Shown here one piece after another: positions 39,043 to 47,501 of a stretch of DNA of 64,000 bases. Source of the stretch: Anaerolineaceae bacterium (lineage in GTDB: Bacteria > Chloroflexota > Anaerolineae > Aggregatilineales > Phototrophicaceae). Both the position numbers and the translations under genes were made by a program. Under the pieces are notes generated by a model. The model did not search any database and was not told where the DNA came from. It worked only from the letters and a program-made list of their open reading frames with translations. Each line of letters starts with the position of its first letter. Position 1 is the first letter of the stretch. The stretch spans positions 62,001 to 126,000 of the forward strand of contig JACKCG010000004.1 of assembly GCA_020634135.1 (NCBI GenBank). Reading direction: 5' to 3'.

Positions 39043-39924
39043 TTAAAACTCATCCCGGCGCGGGGCAGAGCGCGCTGAGATGCGTGGTTCCAGGCGGTCC
39101 AGCAGGGAACGGTAGAAGTAGTTACGCTCACCGAGGCGCACAAAACGGCTGATATGCTGGCTGGCACAAATGCGCACCCGGTCACCAGGCTGCATCGTAG
39201 CCACAAGCACGCCGTCCATAGTCAGAACAGTCTCGGTGCGACAGTCGGGTGGGATGTAAATCTCGACGGTGACGCCCTCGGAAAGCACCAACGGACGATC
39301 CATGCTCAGATGCGGCGCAACCGGCACAAGCAGGATATTCCGCAGTTCGGGCGGCAGGATTGGGCCTCCAGAGGCCAGGGCATAGGCCGTAGAGCCGGTG
39401 GCGGTGGCGATAATCAGGGCGTCGGCGTTGTAAGTTGTCGCCCACCCCTGGTCAATGTAGGTTTCAAGCTGGACGGTGCGGGCTTCGACTCCCCGGCTGA
39501 TGACGACATCATTGAGCGCGTCACCTGTTGCCAGGGTTTCGTCTCCCCGGATCAACTGTGCCTGAATCATCATGCGTTCTTCGATCCAGTAGTTCCCATC
39601 CAGCACCGTCCGCAAACCGTTTTCCCAGCCATCCGGCCAGTTGAGCGCCGTCAGGAAGCCGAGATGCCCCATATTCACGCCCAGCATTGGCACGGCGAAG
39701 GGCGCACAGGCACGCGAGGCCCACAACATCGCGCCATCTCCACCGATAGCGATGACCATCTGTGACTCGCGGACGGACTCACGGACAGTGGCTTCTTCCC
39801 AGTGCGTTTCTAACCAGACGGAGAGGCCGCTGGCCTGGAGGGATTGCTGGATTCGGGCTGCCGCCGGGCCAGTCTGAGGGCGCTGCGGGTGCGCGAGGAT
39901 ACCAATCTGCTTTAATACCGCCAC
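39043..39924 (-). CDS. nadK: NAD kinase
   Basis: NadK phosphorylates NAD to NADP. The 293-residue protein has the GGDG motif (residues 61-64, followed by AM rather than the usual T-x-L), a GVNMGHLGFLT loop, NDVVISRG, and the nucleotide-site TGSTAYALASGGPILPP with V-A-P-H-L. The start is the ATG at 39924. The tyrosine recombinase gene lies about 30 bases upstream on the same strand, so cotranscription is possible but functionally unrelated. Confidence 0.94.
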   Translation of the reverse strand: MAVLKQIGILAHPQRPQTGPAAARIQQSLQASGLSVWLETHWEEATVRESVRESQMVIAIGGDGAMLWASRACAPFAVPMLGVNMGHLGFLTALNWPDGWENGLRTVLDGNYWIEERMMIQAQLIRGDETLATGDALNDVVISRGVEARTVQLETYIDQGWATTYNADALIIATATGSTAYALASGGPILPPELRNILLVPVAPHLSMDRPLVLSEGVTVEIYIPPDCRTETVLTMDGVLVATMQPGDRVRICASQHISRFVRLGERNYFYRSLLDRLEPRISARSAPRRDEF

Positions 39925-39953
39925 GTGTTGACGCTCCTATCGTGGGTGGGCGC

Positions 39954-41018
39954 TCATTCAAACCAATCCGGCTCGCCCATGTCATCCAATCCCAGCATAT
40001 CGCTCATCAGAATTGCGCCTTCATTGCGCTGCGGCAGGCGACTGAGGTAACGCTCCGTCACGGCGACGTTTGAGTGGCGCAGCAGCAGGCTGATTTTCTC
40101 AATGGGTGTGCCGGCCTCTTGCAGCGCTCCGGCCACTGAACGGCGCAGGTCATGGGGGGCAACATGCCCGATTCCGGCATGTTGTGCCGCGTTGGCGATC
40201 AGAAACCAGATGCCATCGGCAGTCATCGGGTGATCGCTGATACCGCCGCCTTTCCAGATGCGCCGCACCAGCGGGGTTTCCGGGGGCGGAGCGGGTTTAT
40301 CGCGGGCAATGGTCTGCCGCCACTGATTGAGGAGCTGCATGACCGGGCGTGGCACATCAATCATCGCGGCTTTGCGGCCTTTACCATGTACACGGAGGAC
40401 GACGCGGTTGTTCTGTAGTGTCAGATCGCCCCAGGTGGCGGCGGCCAGCTCTTCGCGGCGGAGCGCCATTGTACACAGCACCGAGACGACCAGATGATTC
40501 CGCATCCGCTGGTTATCACTGGTGGCGATGGCCTGGGCGGCGGCGATCAGCATCTTGATCTGGGCCATCGAAAGCCAGCGACCAGGGCGCTGCCCATCCT
40601 CCGCTTTGGGTGCGCGGACGTTCGTCATGGAGGCGCTGGTGTAATCATCGAGCAACTCGGCCTCGGAAAGCAGGCTCGCCAGGGTGATGATGGCGGCGCG
40701 AGCCTGACCGAGTCCCTGTCTGCCATGATTTTCATTCGAGAGCATTCCCAGCCAGGCGCGAAGCTGGGGGGCGCTCAGGCTTTGGAGCAGCGCATTGAGT
40801 GGCAGGGCGTGCATCCGCCGGACACGCTTGGCCCCGGTAGTTGGCGGCAGTCCGGCTACGTCGGCAAGGTAGCGATCTATCCAGCGGAAGTAGGCGCGTT
40901 GGGTGTGGCGGCTGCTGGCGCGCCCCGGCAGCGTGAGCGCGAAATTGAAGGTCGGCTCACTCGTTTCGGTGATGGTCAGTTCGGTGGGTGCGCGGTTGCG
41001 CTGCAGGTTTCTAGCCAT
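39954..41018 (-). CDS. Tyrosine recombinase/integrase
   Basis: The 354-residue protein has an N-terminal SAM-like domain (about 36-130) and a C-terminal catalytic domain. The expected catalytic residues are present: R187 in ALRREEL, K in the HGKGRKA turn (about 213-216), H289 and R292 in HDLRR, H315 in LLRHSN, and Y324 in TERYL. It could be a stand-alone XerC/D-like enzyme or a relic of an integrated element. No att site, excisionase or phage gene is visible nearby. The long non-coding stretch upstream of it carries two palindromes. Confidence 0.9.
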   Translation of the reverse strand: MARNLQRNRAPTELTITETSEPTFNFALTLPGRASSRHTQRAYFRWIDRYLADVAGLPPTTGAKRVRRMHALPLNALLQSLSAPQLRAWLGMLSNENHGRQGLGQARAAIITLASLLSEAELLDDYTSASMTNVRAPKAEDGQRPGRWLSMAQIKMLIAAAQAIATSDNQRMRNHLVVSVLCTMALRREELAAATWGDLTLQNNRVVLRVHGKGRKAAMIDVPRPVMQLLNQWRQTIARDKPAPPPETPLVRRIWKGGGISDHPMTADGIWFLIANAAQHAGIGHVAPHDLRRSVAGALQEAGTPIEKISLLLRHSNVAVTERYLSRLPQRNEGAILMSDMLGLDDMGEPDWFE

Positions 41019-41324
41019 AATATGGTCATTATAGCACGGATGGGCGGCGGCGCGAGGTGGGTGACAGGGGAAATCCGGGCGATTTGTGCAGGGCGTTTTG
41101 TTGCAAAGCGAGACAGGATTGCCGCATATTGCCTCATGAAGTGTTGTTCATGTCCGGTCAGCGAGGGAAAAAATGGGGTGTTTTTGCCGCATTGTGGATT
41201 TTTGCTGCGACTGCTGCGATTGCTGCAAGGTGGGGTGTCTGGTGGTCGGTTGTCGGTGGTAAGTGCGTTAGCTTGATAGCTGGTTAGCTCCTGGAAAAGT
41301 TGTTGCAGAGTGTTCGTGCGTTGC

Positions 41325-41344
41325 GGGTGTGCTGTAGCACACCC
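41325..41344. repeat. 20-bp palindrome, member 2 of 3
   Basis: gggtgtgctgtagcacaccc has a 9-bp perfect stem with a 2-base centre. The stem bases differ from those of members 1 and 3, but length and GGG/CCC ends agree. Confidence 0.6.
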
Positions 41345-41500
41345 TTACAGTCATGAGCATAGCATAAAACGGAGTGCAGATGGTGAATCTTTGTTTGAAC
41401 ATTTGTTCAGAAACGGTAAAAGCATACCCCAGGTAATTAACTGGGGGAAGGGCGCCATAATGCGTTTTAAGAAATAGGCACGGCGTTGTGGTTTGGGGGC

Positions 41501-41520
41501 GGGCGCAATATATTGCGCCC
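41501..41520. repeat. 20-bp palindrome, member 3 of 3
   Basis: gggcgcaatatattgcgccc is a perfect palindrome followed by ctacc, similar to the flank of member 1 on the other side. Confidence 0.65.
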
Positions 41521-41577
41521 CTACCTGCCCCTCATTTCAGGGTGATTCTGTAGGGGTAACCTGGTGTGGAATCAAAC

Positions 41578-41604
41578 GGGGCGATTCCTTTACCGGAACG
41601 CCCC
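41578..41604 (-). terminator. Terminator of the pyruvate dehydrogenase operon
   Basis: On the minus strand the hairpin has a ggggcg/cgcccc stem extended by ttcc/ggaa, with one bulge. The T-run behind it is short. Confidence 0.65.
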
Positions 41605-41635
41605 ATGTTTGCTGCTGAAAACTGAAGGCTGAGGA

Positions 41636-42910
41636 CTACATGACCAGCCGCAGCGGGTTTTCGACCAGGGCTTTGAAGGCCTGCATGTAGGCCGCGCCTT
41701 CCGCGCCGTCGCTGACACGGTGGTCTACACTGATGGTGACTTTCATGCGCGTGCCGACTCCCAGCGTGCCATCGGGCAGCACCACCGGCACCTGCCGCGC
41801 TGACCCCACCGCCAGGATTCCGGCTTCCGGCGGATTGATGATGGCGATGAAGTGATCCACGTCGTACACGCCCAGGTTGCTCACGCTGAAGGTACCGCCT
41901 TCTACATCGTCCGGCCTGACTTTGCCATCACGGGCGCGGGCGATCATCTCTTTATTACGGGCGGCCATCGTCCCCAGGGCGGTCTTATCGGCGTCTTTGG
42001 CGATGACGTTCATCAGGCCGCCATTGGGCAGCGCCACCGCAATGCCGATGTGAATGCGCTTGTAGCGCACGATTTTGTCGCCGTAGTAGTGTGAGTTCAG
42101 GTTGGGGAACTGGCGCAGCGCCAGCGCCGCCGCCTTTACGATCAGGTCGTTGACCGTCAGTTTCTGGCTCTCATCGGTGTTGTTGGCGTTCAACTGCTTG
42201 CGCAGGTCAAGCAGCGCCGCCACGTCCATGTCACTCGTAACGTAGAAGTGGGGCACCTGCTGCTTGCTATCCACCATGCGTCCGGCAATGCGCTTCCGCA
42301 GGTTGCTGGCGTCAATGATCTCGACATCGGGGCCGGAAGGCAGCGGGCCAGCAGCAGCCGCCGGAATCGCCATTGGCGCGGTGGCCGGGGCAGCCGGCAT
42401 GTCCGCCGGAGTGAAGGTTTCAACATCGGCCTTGACGATGCGTCCGCCGGGGCCTGTGCCGGGCACCTGTTGCAGGTTAATCCCTTTTTCTGCCGCAATC
42501 CGCCGCGCTAACGGCGAGGCTTTCACGCCGCCAGGCAGGTTGCTATCGGTCTGCGCAACCGGGGCAGGTTGTGGCACGCCGTTAGACTTTGGAGTGGGGG
42601 CAGCAGCGGCATCCGGTTGCGGGGCGACGGCCTGTGCCGGGGCAGCGCCACCGTTGGACGGGGCAGCCTCACCGGGTTGTCCTACCCAGCCGATCACCGA
42701 GCCAACCGCCAGCACATCGCCAGCATCGGCCAGCAGCGCCAGAATCGTGCCGGTGGCATAGGCTTCAATTTCAATTGTCGCTTTATCGGTCTCAATTTCC
42801 GCGATCACATCACCGCTGGCGATGGCGTCACCGACCTTTTTTGTCCATTGCACCAGGGTTCCCTCGGCCATATCAAAGCCGAGTTTGGGCATCGTGATAG
42901 CTTCGGCCAT
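41636..42910 (-). CDS. pdhC: Dihydrolipoamide acyltransferase (E2) of a 2-oxoacid dehydrogenase complex
   Basis: The 424-residue E2 has one lipoyl domain with lipoyl Lys43 in ETDKATIEIE, an Ala/Pro-rich linker, a peripheral-subunit-binding domain (about 133-165, SPLARRIAAEKG), and the catalytic domain ending with DHRVSDGA (His397, Asp401). It transfers acyl groups from lipoamide to CoA. Its ATG overlaps the stop of the E1-beta gene by one base, showing translational coupling. No E3 gene is present in the window. The order A-B-C fits pyruvate dehydrogenase, but branched-chain specificity cannot be excluded. Confidence 0.93.
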   Translation of the reverse strand: MAEAITMPKLGFDMAEGTLVQWTKKVGDAIASGDVIAEIETDKATIEIEAYATGTILALLADAGDVLAVGSVIGWVGQPGEAAPSNGGAAPAQAVAPQPDAAAAPTPKSNGVPQPAPVAQTDSNLPGGVKASPLARRIAAEKGINLQQVPGTGPGGRIVKADVETFTPADMPAAPATAPMAIPAAAAGPLPSGPDVEIIDASNLRKRIAGRMVDSKQQVPHFYVTSDMDVAALLDLRKQLNANNTDESQKLTVNDLIVKAAALALRQFPNLNSHYYGDKIVRYKRIHIGIAVALPNGGLMNVIAKDADKTALGTMAARNKEMIARARDGKVRPDDVEGGTFSVSNLGVYDVDHFIAIINPPEAGILAVGSARQVPVVLPDGTLGVGTRMKVTISVDHRVSDGAEGAAYMQAFKALVENPLRLVM

Positions 42911-43908
42911 TACAACACCTCCTTGACCGCCGCGACGACCTTGTTCGCGTCGGGCAGCGCCATCATTTCGATTTCAGAAGCATAGGGCAGCGGTTGGTCG
43001 AGCGCATTCACCCGCTTGACCGGGGCATCCATATAGTCAAACATTTTGTCCTGGAGCTGCGCCGCGACTTCGCTGCCGACACTGAACATCGGCAGGCTTT
43101 CTTCCACCACCACGCAGCGGTTGGTTTTCTTGAAGCTCTGGAAGACGGTTTCCATATCCAGCGGACGCAGCCAGCGCAGGTCAACGATCTCGGCTTCAAT
43201 GCCGTCTTTTGCCAGGATGTCCGCCGCTGCCAGCGACCATTCCAGGCCTTTGCTGTAGGTGACAATCGTTACATCGCGGCCTTCGCGCTTGATGTCACTT
43301 TTGCCAATCGGCAGCACGAAATCCGGGTCATCCGGCACAGCACTACGGCGCTGGAGCATGGTGCTGTGTTCCACGAACATCACCGGGTTGTCGTCCCTAA
43401 TGGCTGCTTTGAGCATCCCTTTGGCATCGTAGGCCGTGCCAGGGACGGCTACATACAGGCCAGGGAAATGCGCAAACACCGCTTCAGGCGAATGCGAGTG
43501 AGTCGCGCCTAACTGCTTGCCGCCGCCGGTGGTGGTGCGGATGACCATCGGCACTTTGAACTGACCGTTGAACATATAGCGCACTTTCGCCATGTGGTTC
43601 ACAATGGCGTCAAAGGCGACAAATGCGAAGTTAATGGTCATGAGTTCCGCCACCGGACGCAGCCCGGCCATGGCCGCGCCCACTGCGGCCCCGGCGATCA
43701 CCATCTCGCTGATGGGGGTATCGCGGACGCGCTTGGGGCCGAACTCGTCATAAAAACCGCGTGTTACGGCATACGTGCCGCCCCACACGCCAATCTCCTC
43801 ACCCATCAGGAATACCCGCTCGTCGCGCAGCATTTCCTCGCGCAGCGCGGCGCTCAGCGCTTCCCGAATCGTGATCGGTTTTTCACCTGTCTGTACGTTA
43901 CTCGCCAT
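42910..43908 (-). CDS. pdhB: Pyruvate dehydrogenase E1 component, beta subunit
   Basis: This 332-residue protein has the E1-beta pattern: REALSAALREEM, FLMGEEIGVWGGTYAVTRG, FGPKRVRDTPISE, and a C-terminal transketolase domain with VDLRWLRPLDMETV and VVVEES. It forms the alpha2-beta2 E1 tetramer with the product of the upstream gene and binds the pyrophosphate side of thiamine diphosphate together with it. It starts ten bases after the alpha gene stop codon. Confidence 0.94.
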   Translation of the reverse strand: MASNVQTGEKPITIREALSAALREEMLRDERVFLMGEEIGVWGGTYAVTRGFYDEFGPKRVRDTPISEMVIAGAAVGAAMAGLRPVAELMTINFAFVAFDAIVNHMAKVRYMFNGQFKVPMVIRTTTGGGKQLGATHSHSPEAVFAHFPGLYVAVPGTAYDAKGMLKAAIRDDNPVMFVEHSTMLQRRSAVPDDPDFVLPIGKSDIKREGRDVTIVTYSKGLEWSLAAADILAKDGIEAEIVDLRWLRPLDMETVFQSFKKTNRCVVVEESLPMFSVGSEVAAQLQDKMFDYMDAPVKRVNALDQPLPYASEIEMMALPDANKVVAAVKEVL

Positions 43909-43918
43909 GCTTTCCCTC

Positions 43919-44884
43919 TCAGTCCGCGTAGACGTGGGCGACTAAATCTTCGTAAGTAGGGGCGGGGCTGTTTTCGGCATATTCCACCGCCTCGGCCACT
44001 GTCGCCACCACAGCATCTTCAATCTTATCCAGTTCACCCGCTACGTCCTTGTACTTCTCGACGAGTGTCTGGCGGAACTTGCCGATGGGGTCGCCAGCGG
44101 CATAACGCTGGACTTCTTCTTTCGAGCGATACCGTTCCGGGTCGCCCATGCTATGCCCCTGGAAACGATAGGTCATCGATTCCATCAGCACCGGGCCGTT
44201 CTTGCTGGCATACCTGGCGGCATCAGAAATCGCCTCATACACGGCTATGACATCCATGCCATCCACACGCCCGCCGTCCTTCATGCCGTAGCCGACAGCG
44301 CGTTTGTGCAGTTCGACCTGACCGCTGGCCCGGTCTACCGCCGTTCCCATGCCGTAGCCGTTGTTTTCGACCAACCAGATGACCGGCAAATCCCACACTG
44401 CGCTCAGGTTGAGCGACTCGTGGAAATAGCCAATATTGGTCGCGCCGTCTCCCATATAGCACAGGACGACTTCGTCTTCCTCGTTATACTTCGCTTTGAG
44501 CGCGATACCCGCCGCCAGCGGCAGATGCCCGCCGACAATGCCATACCCGCCCCAGAAGTTCAGTTCCCGGCTGGCGAGGTGCATTGAACCGCCTTTACCG
44601 CCGCTCACGCCGGTGCGTTTGCCGAGCATCTCCGCCATGATCGCCTTCGGGTCGAGTCCCCGCGCCAGGGCGAGACCATGATCGCGGTAGGCGGTGATGG
44701 CGTGATCCTGGGGGCGCAGCGCAGCTACCGACCCCACGCCGGTTGCCTCTTGCCCGATATACAAGTGCAGAAAACCACCGATTTTTCCCTGCTGATATAA
44801 TTCGGCGCATTTCTCCTCGAACCGCCGGATCAGTACCATCTGGCGATACCAGTCCAGCAGGGTTGTTTTGTTTAATCCTGCCAT
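43919..44884 (-). CDS. pdhA: Pyruvate dehydrogenase E1 component, alpha subunit
   Basis: The 321-residue protein has the thiamine-diphosphate and Mg-binding motif GDGATN (145-150) with the following N-I-G-Y-F-H-E-S-L-N-L, the phosphorylation-loop-like YRDHG, and RFQGHSMGDPERYR. It is the first gene of the E1-alpha, E1-beta, E2 operon on the minus strand. TGAGGGAG lies upstream of the ATG. Confidence 0.94.
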   Translation of the reverse strand: MAGLNKTTLLDWYRQMVLIRRFEEKCAELYQQGKIGGFLHLYIGQEATGVGSVAALRPQDHAITAYRDHGLALARGLDPKAIMAEMLGKRTGVSGGKGGSMHLASRELNFWGGYGIVGGHLPLAAGIALKAKYNEEDEVVLCYMGDGATNIGYFHESLNLSAVWDLPVIWLVENNGYGMGTAVDRASGQVELHKRAVGYGMKDGGRVDGMDVIAVYEAISDAARYASKNGPVLMESMTYRFQGHSMGDPERYRSKEEVQRYAAGDPIGKFRQTLVEKYKDVAGELDKIEDAVVATVAEAVEYAENSPAPTYEDLVAHVYAD

Positions 44885-45005
44885 AGGGTTTACTCCCTCA
44901 ATACCATAGATTGGGTTACTTCATACACAAACATGCTATTCTAATCGAAAATATGGCTCAGGTGTACCGTTAACGTTGTCTGAGATCATTTGTAGAGAAT
45001 GACCA

Positions 45006-45866
45006 CTAGCCGAGCGCTAATGCCACCAGTCCCAGGAGCATCACCCCCGCTGCAATGAAGCGCCGCCGGGCATCACTTTCGGCCAGCATCTTCACCCCCA
45101 GGAAAGCGCCCAGTAAGATGCTGATCTGCCGGGCGGGGGAAAGATAACTGACCGGGCTGAACGTGAGCGCAACCAGAAACAGAATATAGGACAGCGTATC
45201 GAGAACTGCAATACCCAGCGCTTCTTTGCGGTAGCGCCGCCACAGGCTGATGATGGTGCTCCGGTGGCGCAGCGCATACGGAGCCAGGGTGATCGTGCGG
45301 GTCAGGCTGCTCACCCAGATCAGGAGCAGAGGCGGCAGCAGCAGACCCGATACAATCAGTTTATCCCACAGGGTATACATGGCAATAACCAACCCGGTCA
45401 GCAGACCATAGACGACTGCTGTTAGCGCTCCATTCCGGCGTAATGCCCGGACATCTCCGGTAAGGATGAACACACCGGATGTCACCAGCGCAATGCCCAC
45501 AAACGCCAGGCTGCTGGGGCGTTCCCCGAACAAGGCAACCGCGCCCAGGGCCGCCAGCACTGGCCCGGTGCCGCGTGATAGTGGGTAGACCAGCGAGAGG
45601 TCTCCTACCTGGTAGCCCCGGTTGAGCAGGAAGAAATAGCCGATATGAAGGGTGCTGCTGCCAAGCAGGAGCGCGATTTCAACCGTCCCGATATGCGGGC
45701 GCAATGCCAGAATAGTGAGGACGATAACCGGAAGATATATCAGGGTTGAAAGGGCGCTAAATACCCAGACAAACAGGAGTCCTCCAGTTGCGCGTTTGGC
45801 GAGCCAGTTCCAGGTTGCATGGAGCAGCGCAGAACCCAGAACGAGGATGAGGGCTAAAACGGACAT
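45006..45866 (-). CDS. EamA/DMT family transporter
   Basis: This 286-residue membrane protein has ten likely helices arranged as two five-helix repeats, the DMT layout. The first repeat starts LLHATWNWLAKRA and ends near LTGDVRAL, and the second contains the motif PVSYLSPARQISILLGAFLGV. EamA proteins export metabolites such as amino acids or drugs, but the substrate cannot be assigned. It is a lone gene with no obvious partner. Confidence 0.88.
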   Translation of the reverse strand: MSVLALILVLGSALLHATWNWLAKRATGGLLFVWVFSALSTLIYLPVIVLTILALRPHIGTVEIALLLGSSTLHIGYFFLLNRGYQVGDLSLVYPLSRGTGPVLAALGAVALFGERPSSLAFVGIALVTSGVFILTGDVRALRRNGALTAVVYGLLTGLVIAMYTLWDKLIVSGLLLPPLLLIWVSSLTRTITLAPYALRHRSTIISLWRRYRKEALGIAVLDTLSYILFLVALTFSPVSYLSPARQISILLGAFLGVKMLAESDARRRFIAAGVMLLGLVALALG

Positions 45867-45930
45867 GATTGCGGTATCCTTTGGGGCGCTTTAGGGAGCG
45901 CGGTACGAAAAAACCAGAAGGTGAGTTGTT

Positions 45931-46881
45931 TTATGGTCGCCAGGCCGGTGACCAGTCCACATAACGTTCATCCGTGACGACCTGGATGGCGGTTTCACAA
46001 CCGGAGGGTATCCGGTAGCAGTCTATGGGAATAGTAATCAGATTGTAGCGCAGAAAATTGGCACCGGAAGTATAGACAATGTGCCGACTATCCGGCGACC
46101 AGGCCGGGCCGGCATCCATCCGGTCATTCTGTGTGAGTCTTTGGGTAAAGGCGGCGCAATCCAGGCCAGGTTGCAGGCATGTCGTATCCAGCAGATAAAT
46201 CTCCGAGTCGGTGACTCCGCCTGAGTCAAAGGCGATCCAACGGCTATCAGGCGACCAGGCAGAATTGAGATACCAACCGGCATTCTGGGTGATCTGCCGG
46301 GCGTCTCCTCCGGCGGCAGGCATTATATAGAGCATCCCATAGCCGTCGCGGTTCGACGTAAATACTAACCATTGGCCGTCCGGCGACCAGGATGGCGCAC
46401 TGTTCCAACCCGCATTTGCTGTTAGCTGGATTGTTTCCCCGGTGAATACGTCGGTGATGAACAGATCGGTGCTGCCTGACCGAGACGAGGCAAAGGCGAT
46501 TTTCTGACCATCGGGCGACCAGGCTGGTGAGTGATCGGCAACCTGATTTTCAGTGAGTTGGCGGATGGCTCCGGTATAGACATGCAGCAGGTAAATCTCT
46601 TCATCAGAATCCCGGTCAGAGACAAATGCCAACCATTCGCCGTCAGGTGACCACGCCGGGTCGCGGCCACTGAGTGGTTCCCGTGTCAGCCGGTGTGTCA
46701 GGTGGCGCGGCATATCCACCAGGAACAGGTCAGATGCCCCATCATGCTCGGAAGTATACGCAATCTGTGCTGTATGGAGCGGCACGACGCGCCCGATAGC
46801 CCAGGCGAATCCGGCCAGCCCCGCCAGTACAATCAGCAGGACGAGCGATAGACCACAGATGAGCAGAAACACGCGAAACAT
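45931..46881 (-). CDS. TolB-like PD40 beta-propeller protein with N-terminal membrane anchor
   Basis: The 316-residue protein has an N-terminal hydrophobic helix (about 4-27) followed by six PD40-type repeats with the recurring pattern PAWSPDG-x-x-I/L-A-F-x-S-x-R (near residues 78, 120, 163, 206 and 262). Propeller proteins of this kind act in protein-protein binding or sensing outside the membrane. It is not near tol or pal genes, so a TolB role is doubtful. Confidence 0.85.
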   Translation of the reverse strand: MFRVFLLICGLSLVLLIVLAGLAGFAWAIGRVVPLHTAQIAYTSEHDGASDLFLVDMPRHLTHRLTREPLSGRDPAWSPDGEWLAFVSDRDSDEEIYLLHVYTGAIRQLTENQVADHSPAWSPDGQKIAFASSRSGSTDLFITDVFTGETIQLTANAGWNSAPSWSPDGQWLVFTSNRDGYGMLYIMPAAGGDARQITQNAGWYLNSAWSPDSRWIAFDSGGVTDSEIYLLDTTCLQPGLDCAAFTQRLTQNDRMDAGPAWSPDSRHIVYTSGANFLRYNLITIPIDCYRIPSGCETAIQVVTDERYVDWSPAWRP

Positions 46882-46978
46882 TATGATACTGGTTGGAATC
46901 CAACTTCATGACCGGTAAAATAATAGGATTGTACCGCAGGTAATGGTTTTCTGGATGTGGGAAAAGAGAGGTGGCGCT

Positions 46979-47491
46979 ATGGCGGGTATCCCGCAAAACC
47001 CTGATGCCTATCGGGTTCGACCCAAGATGCCGGGTTATGGCATTACCCCGGATTCCGCCGGAATGCTCGACTGGGCCTGGGTGACAAATCAGATGACACA
47101 GTCCCGCAATTACTGGGTGTGCAGCACACAGCCGGATGACCGCCCGCACGCTGCCCCGGTGTGGGGGGTGTGGGCTGATGAAACGCTGTATTTCAGCACA
47201 AGCCGCAGCTCCAGGAAAGGGCGTAACCTCGCGAACAGCCCGGACGTGATGATTCATCTTGAAAGCGGCGATGATGTCGTTATTCTGGAAGGTGTGGTAG
47301 TCGAAACGAGTGACCGGATACTGCTGACGCGCATCACCGAACTTTACGGGGCGAAGTATCCCTTCAAGCCGGACCCGGAAGTTGAGCCGGGGAATGTGTG
47401 GTATTTCGTGGCTGTGCGCGCAGCGCTGGCCTGGCGTGAATCAGACTTCCCCAAGACGGCCACCCGTTGGGTATTCGATCACGTCCAATAG
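46979..47491 (+). CDS. Pyridoxamine 5'-phosphate oxidase-fold (PPOX) protein
   Basis: The 170-residue protein has a split-barrel flavin-binding pattern: NYWVCSTQPDDRPHAAPVWGVWADETLYFSTS in the middle and VMIHLESGDDVVILEG. Members may use FMN or F420; the cofactor is not clear. The ATG at 46979 is preferred because AGAGGTGG lies upstream. Convergent with the response regulator-kinase gene, 10 bases away. Confidence 0.82.
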   Translation: MAGIPQNPDAYRVRPKMPGYGITPDSAGMLDWAWVTNQMTQSRNYWVCSTQPDDRPHAAPVWGVWADETLYFSTSRSSRKGRNLANSPDVMIHLESGDDVVILEGVVVETSDRILLTRITELYGAKYPFKPDPEVEPGNVWYFVAVRAALAWRESDFPKTATRWVFDHVQ

Positions 47492-47501
47492 TGGCGCACT
47501 G

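Larger units (their letters stand above)
41019..41635. other. Long intergenic region with two palindromes
   Basis: No convincing gene is present in these 617 bases; a 76-codon plus-strand frame (41057-41287) looks non-coding. The region holds the palindromes at 41325-41344 and 41501-41520, and the terminator of the pyruvate dehydrogenase operon at its right end. Confidence 0.6.

Noticed and set aside
41057..41287. A 76-codon plus-strand frame in the long gap
   Set aside because: It has no ribosome binding site, and the translated sequence is Trp- and Cys-rich without family pattern.
41325..41344. The palindrome as a transcription terminator
   Set aside because: There is no T-run on either side and no gene ends at it.
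41325..41520. The palindromes as a CRISPR array
   Set aside because: Repeats differ in sequence, number only two here, and there are no regular spacers or cas genes.
45931..46881. TolB of the Tol-Pal system
   Set aside because: No tol or pal gene lies nearby and the protein has a membrane anchor rather than a cleavable signal.
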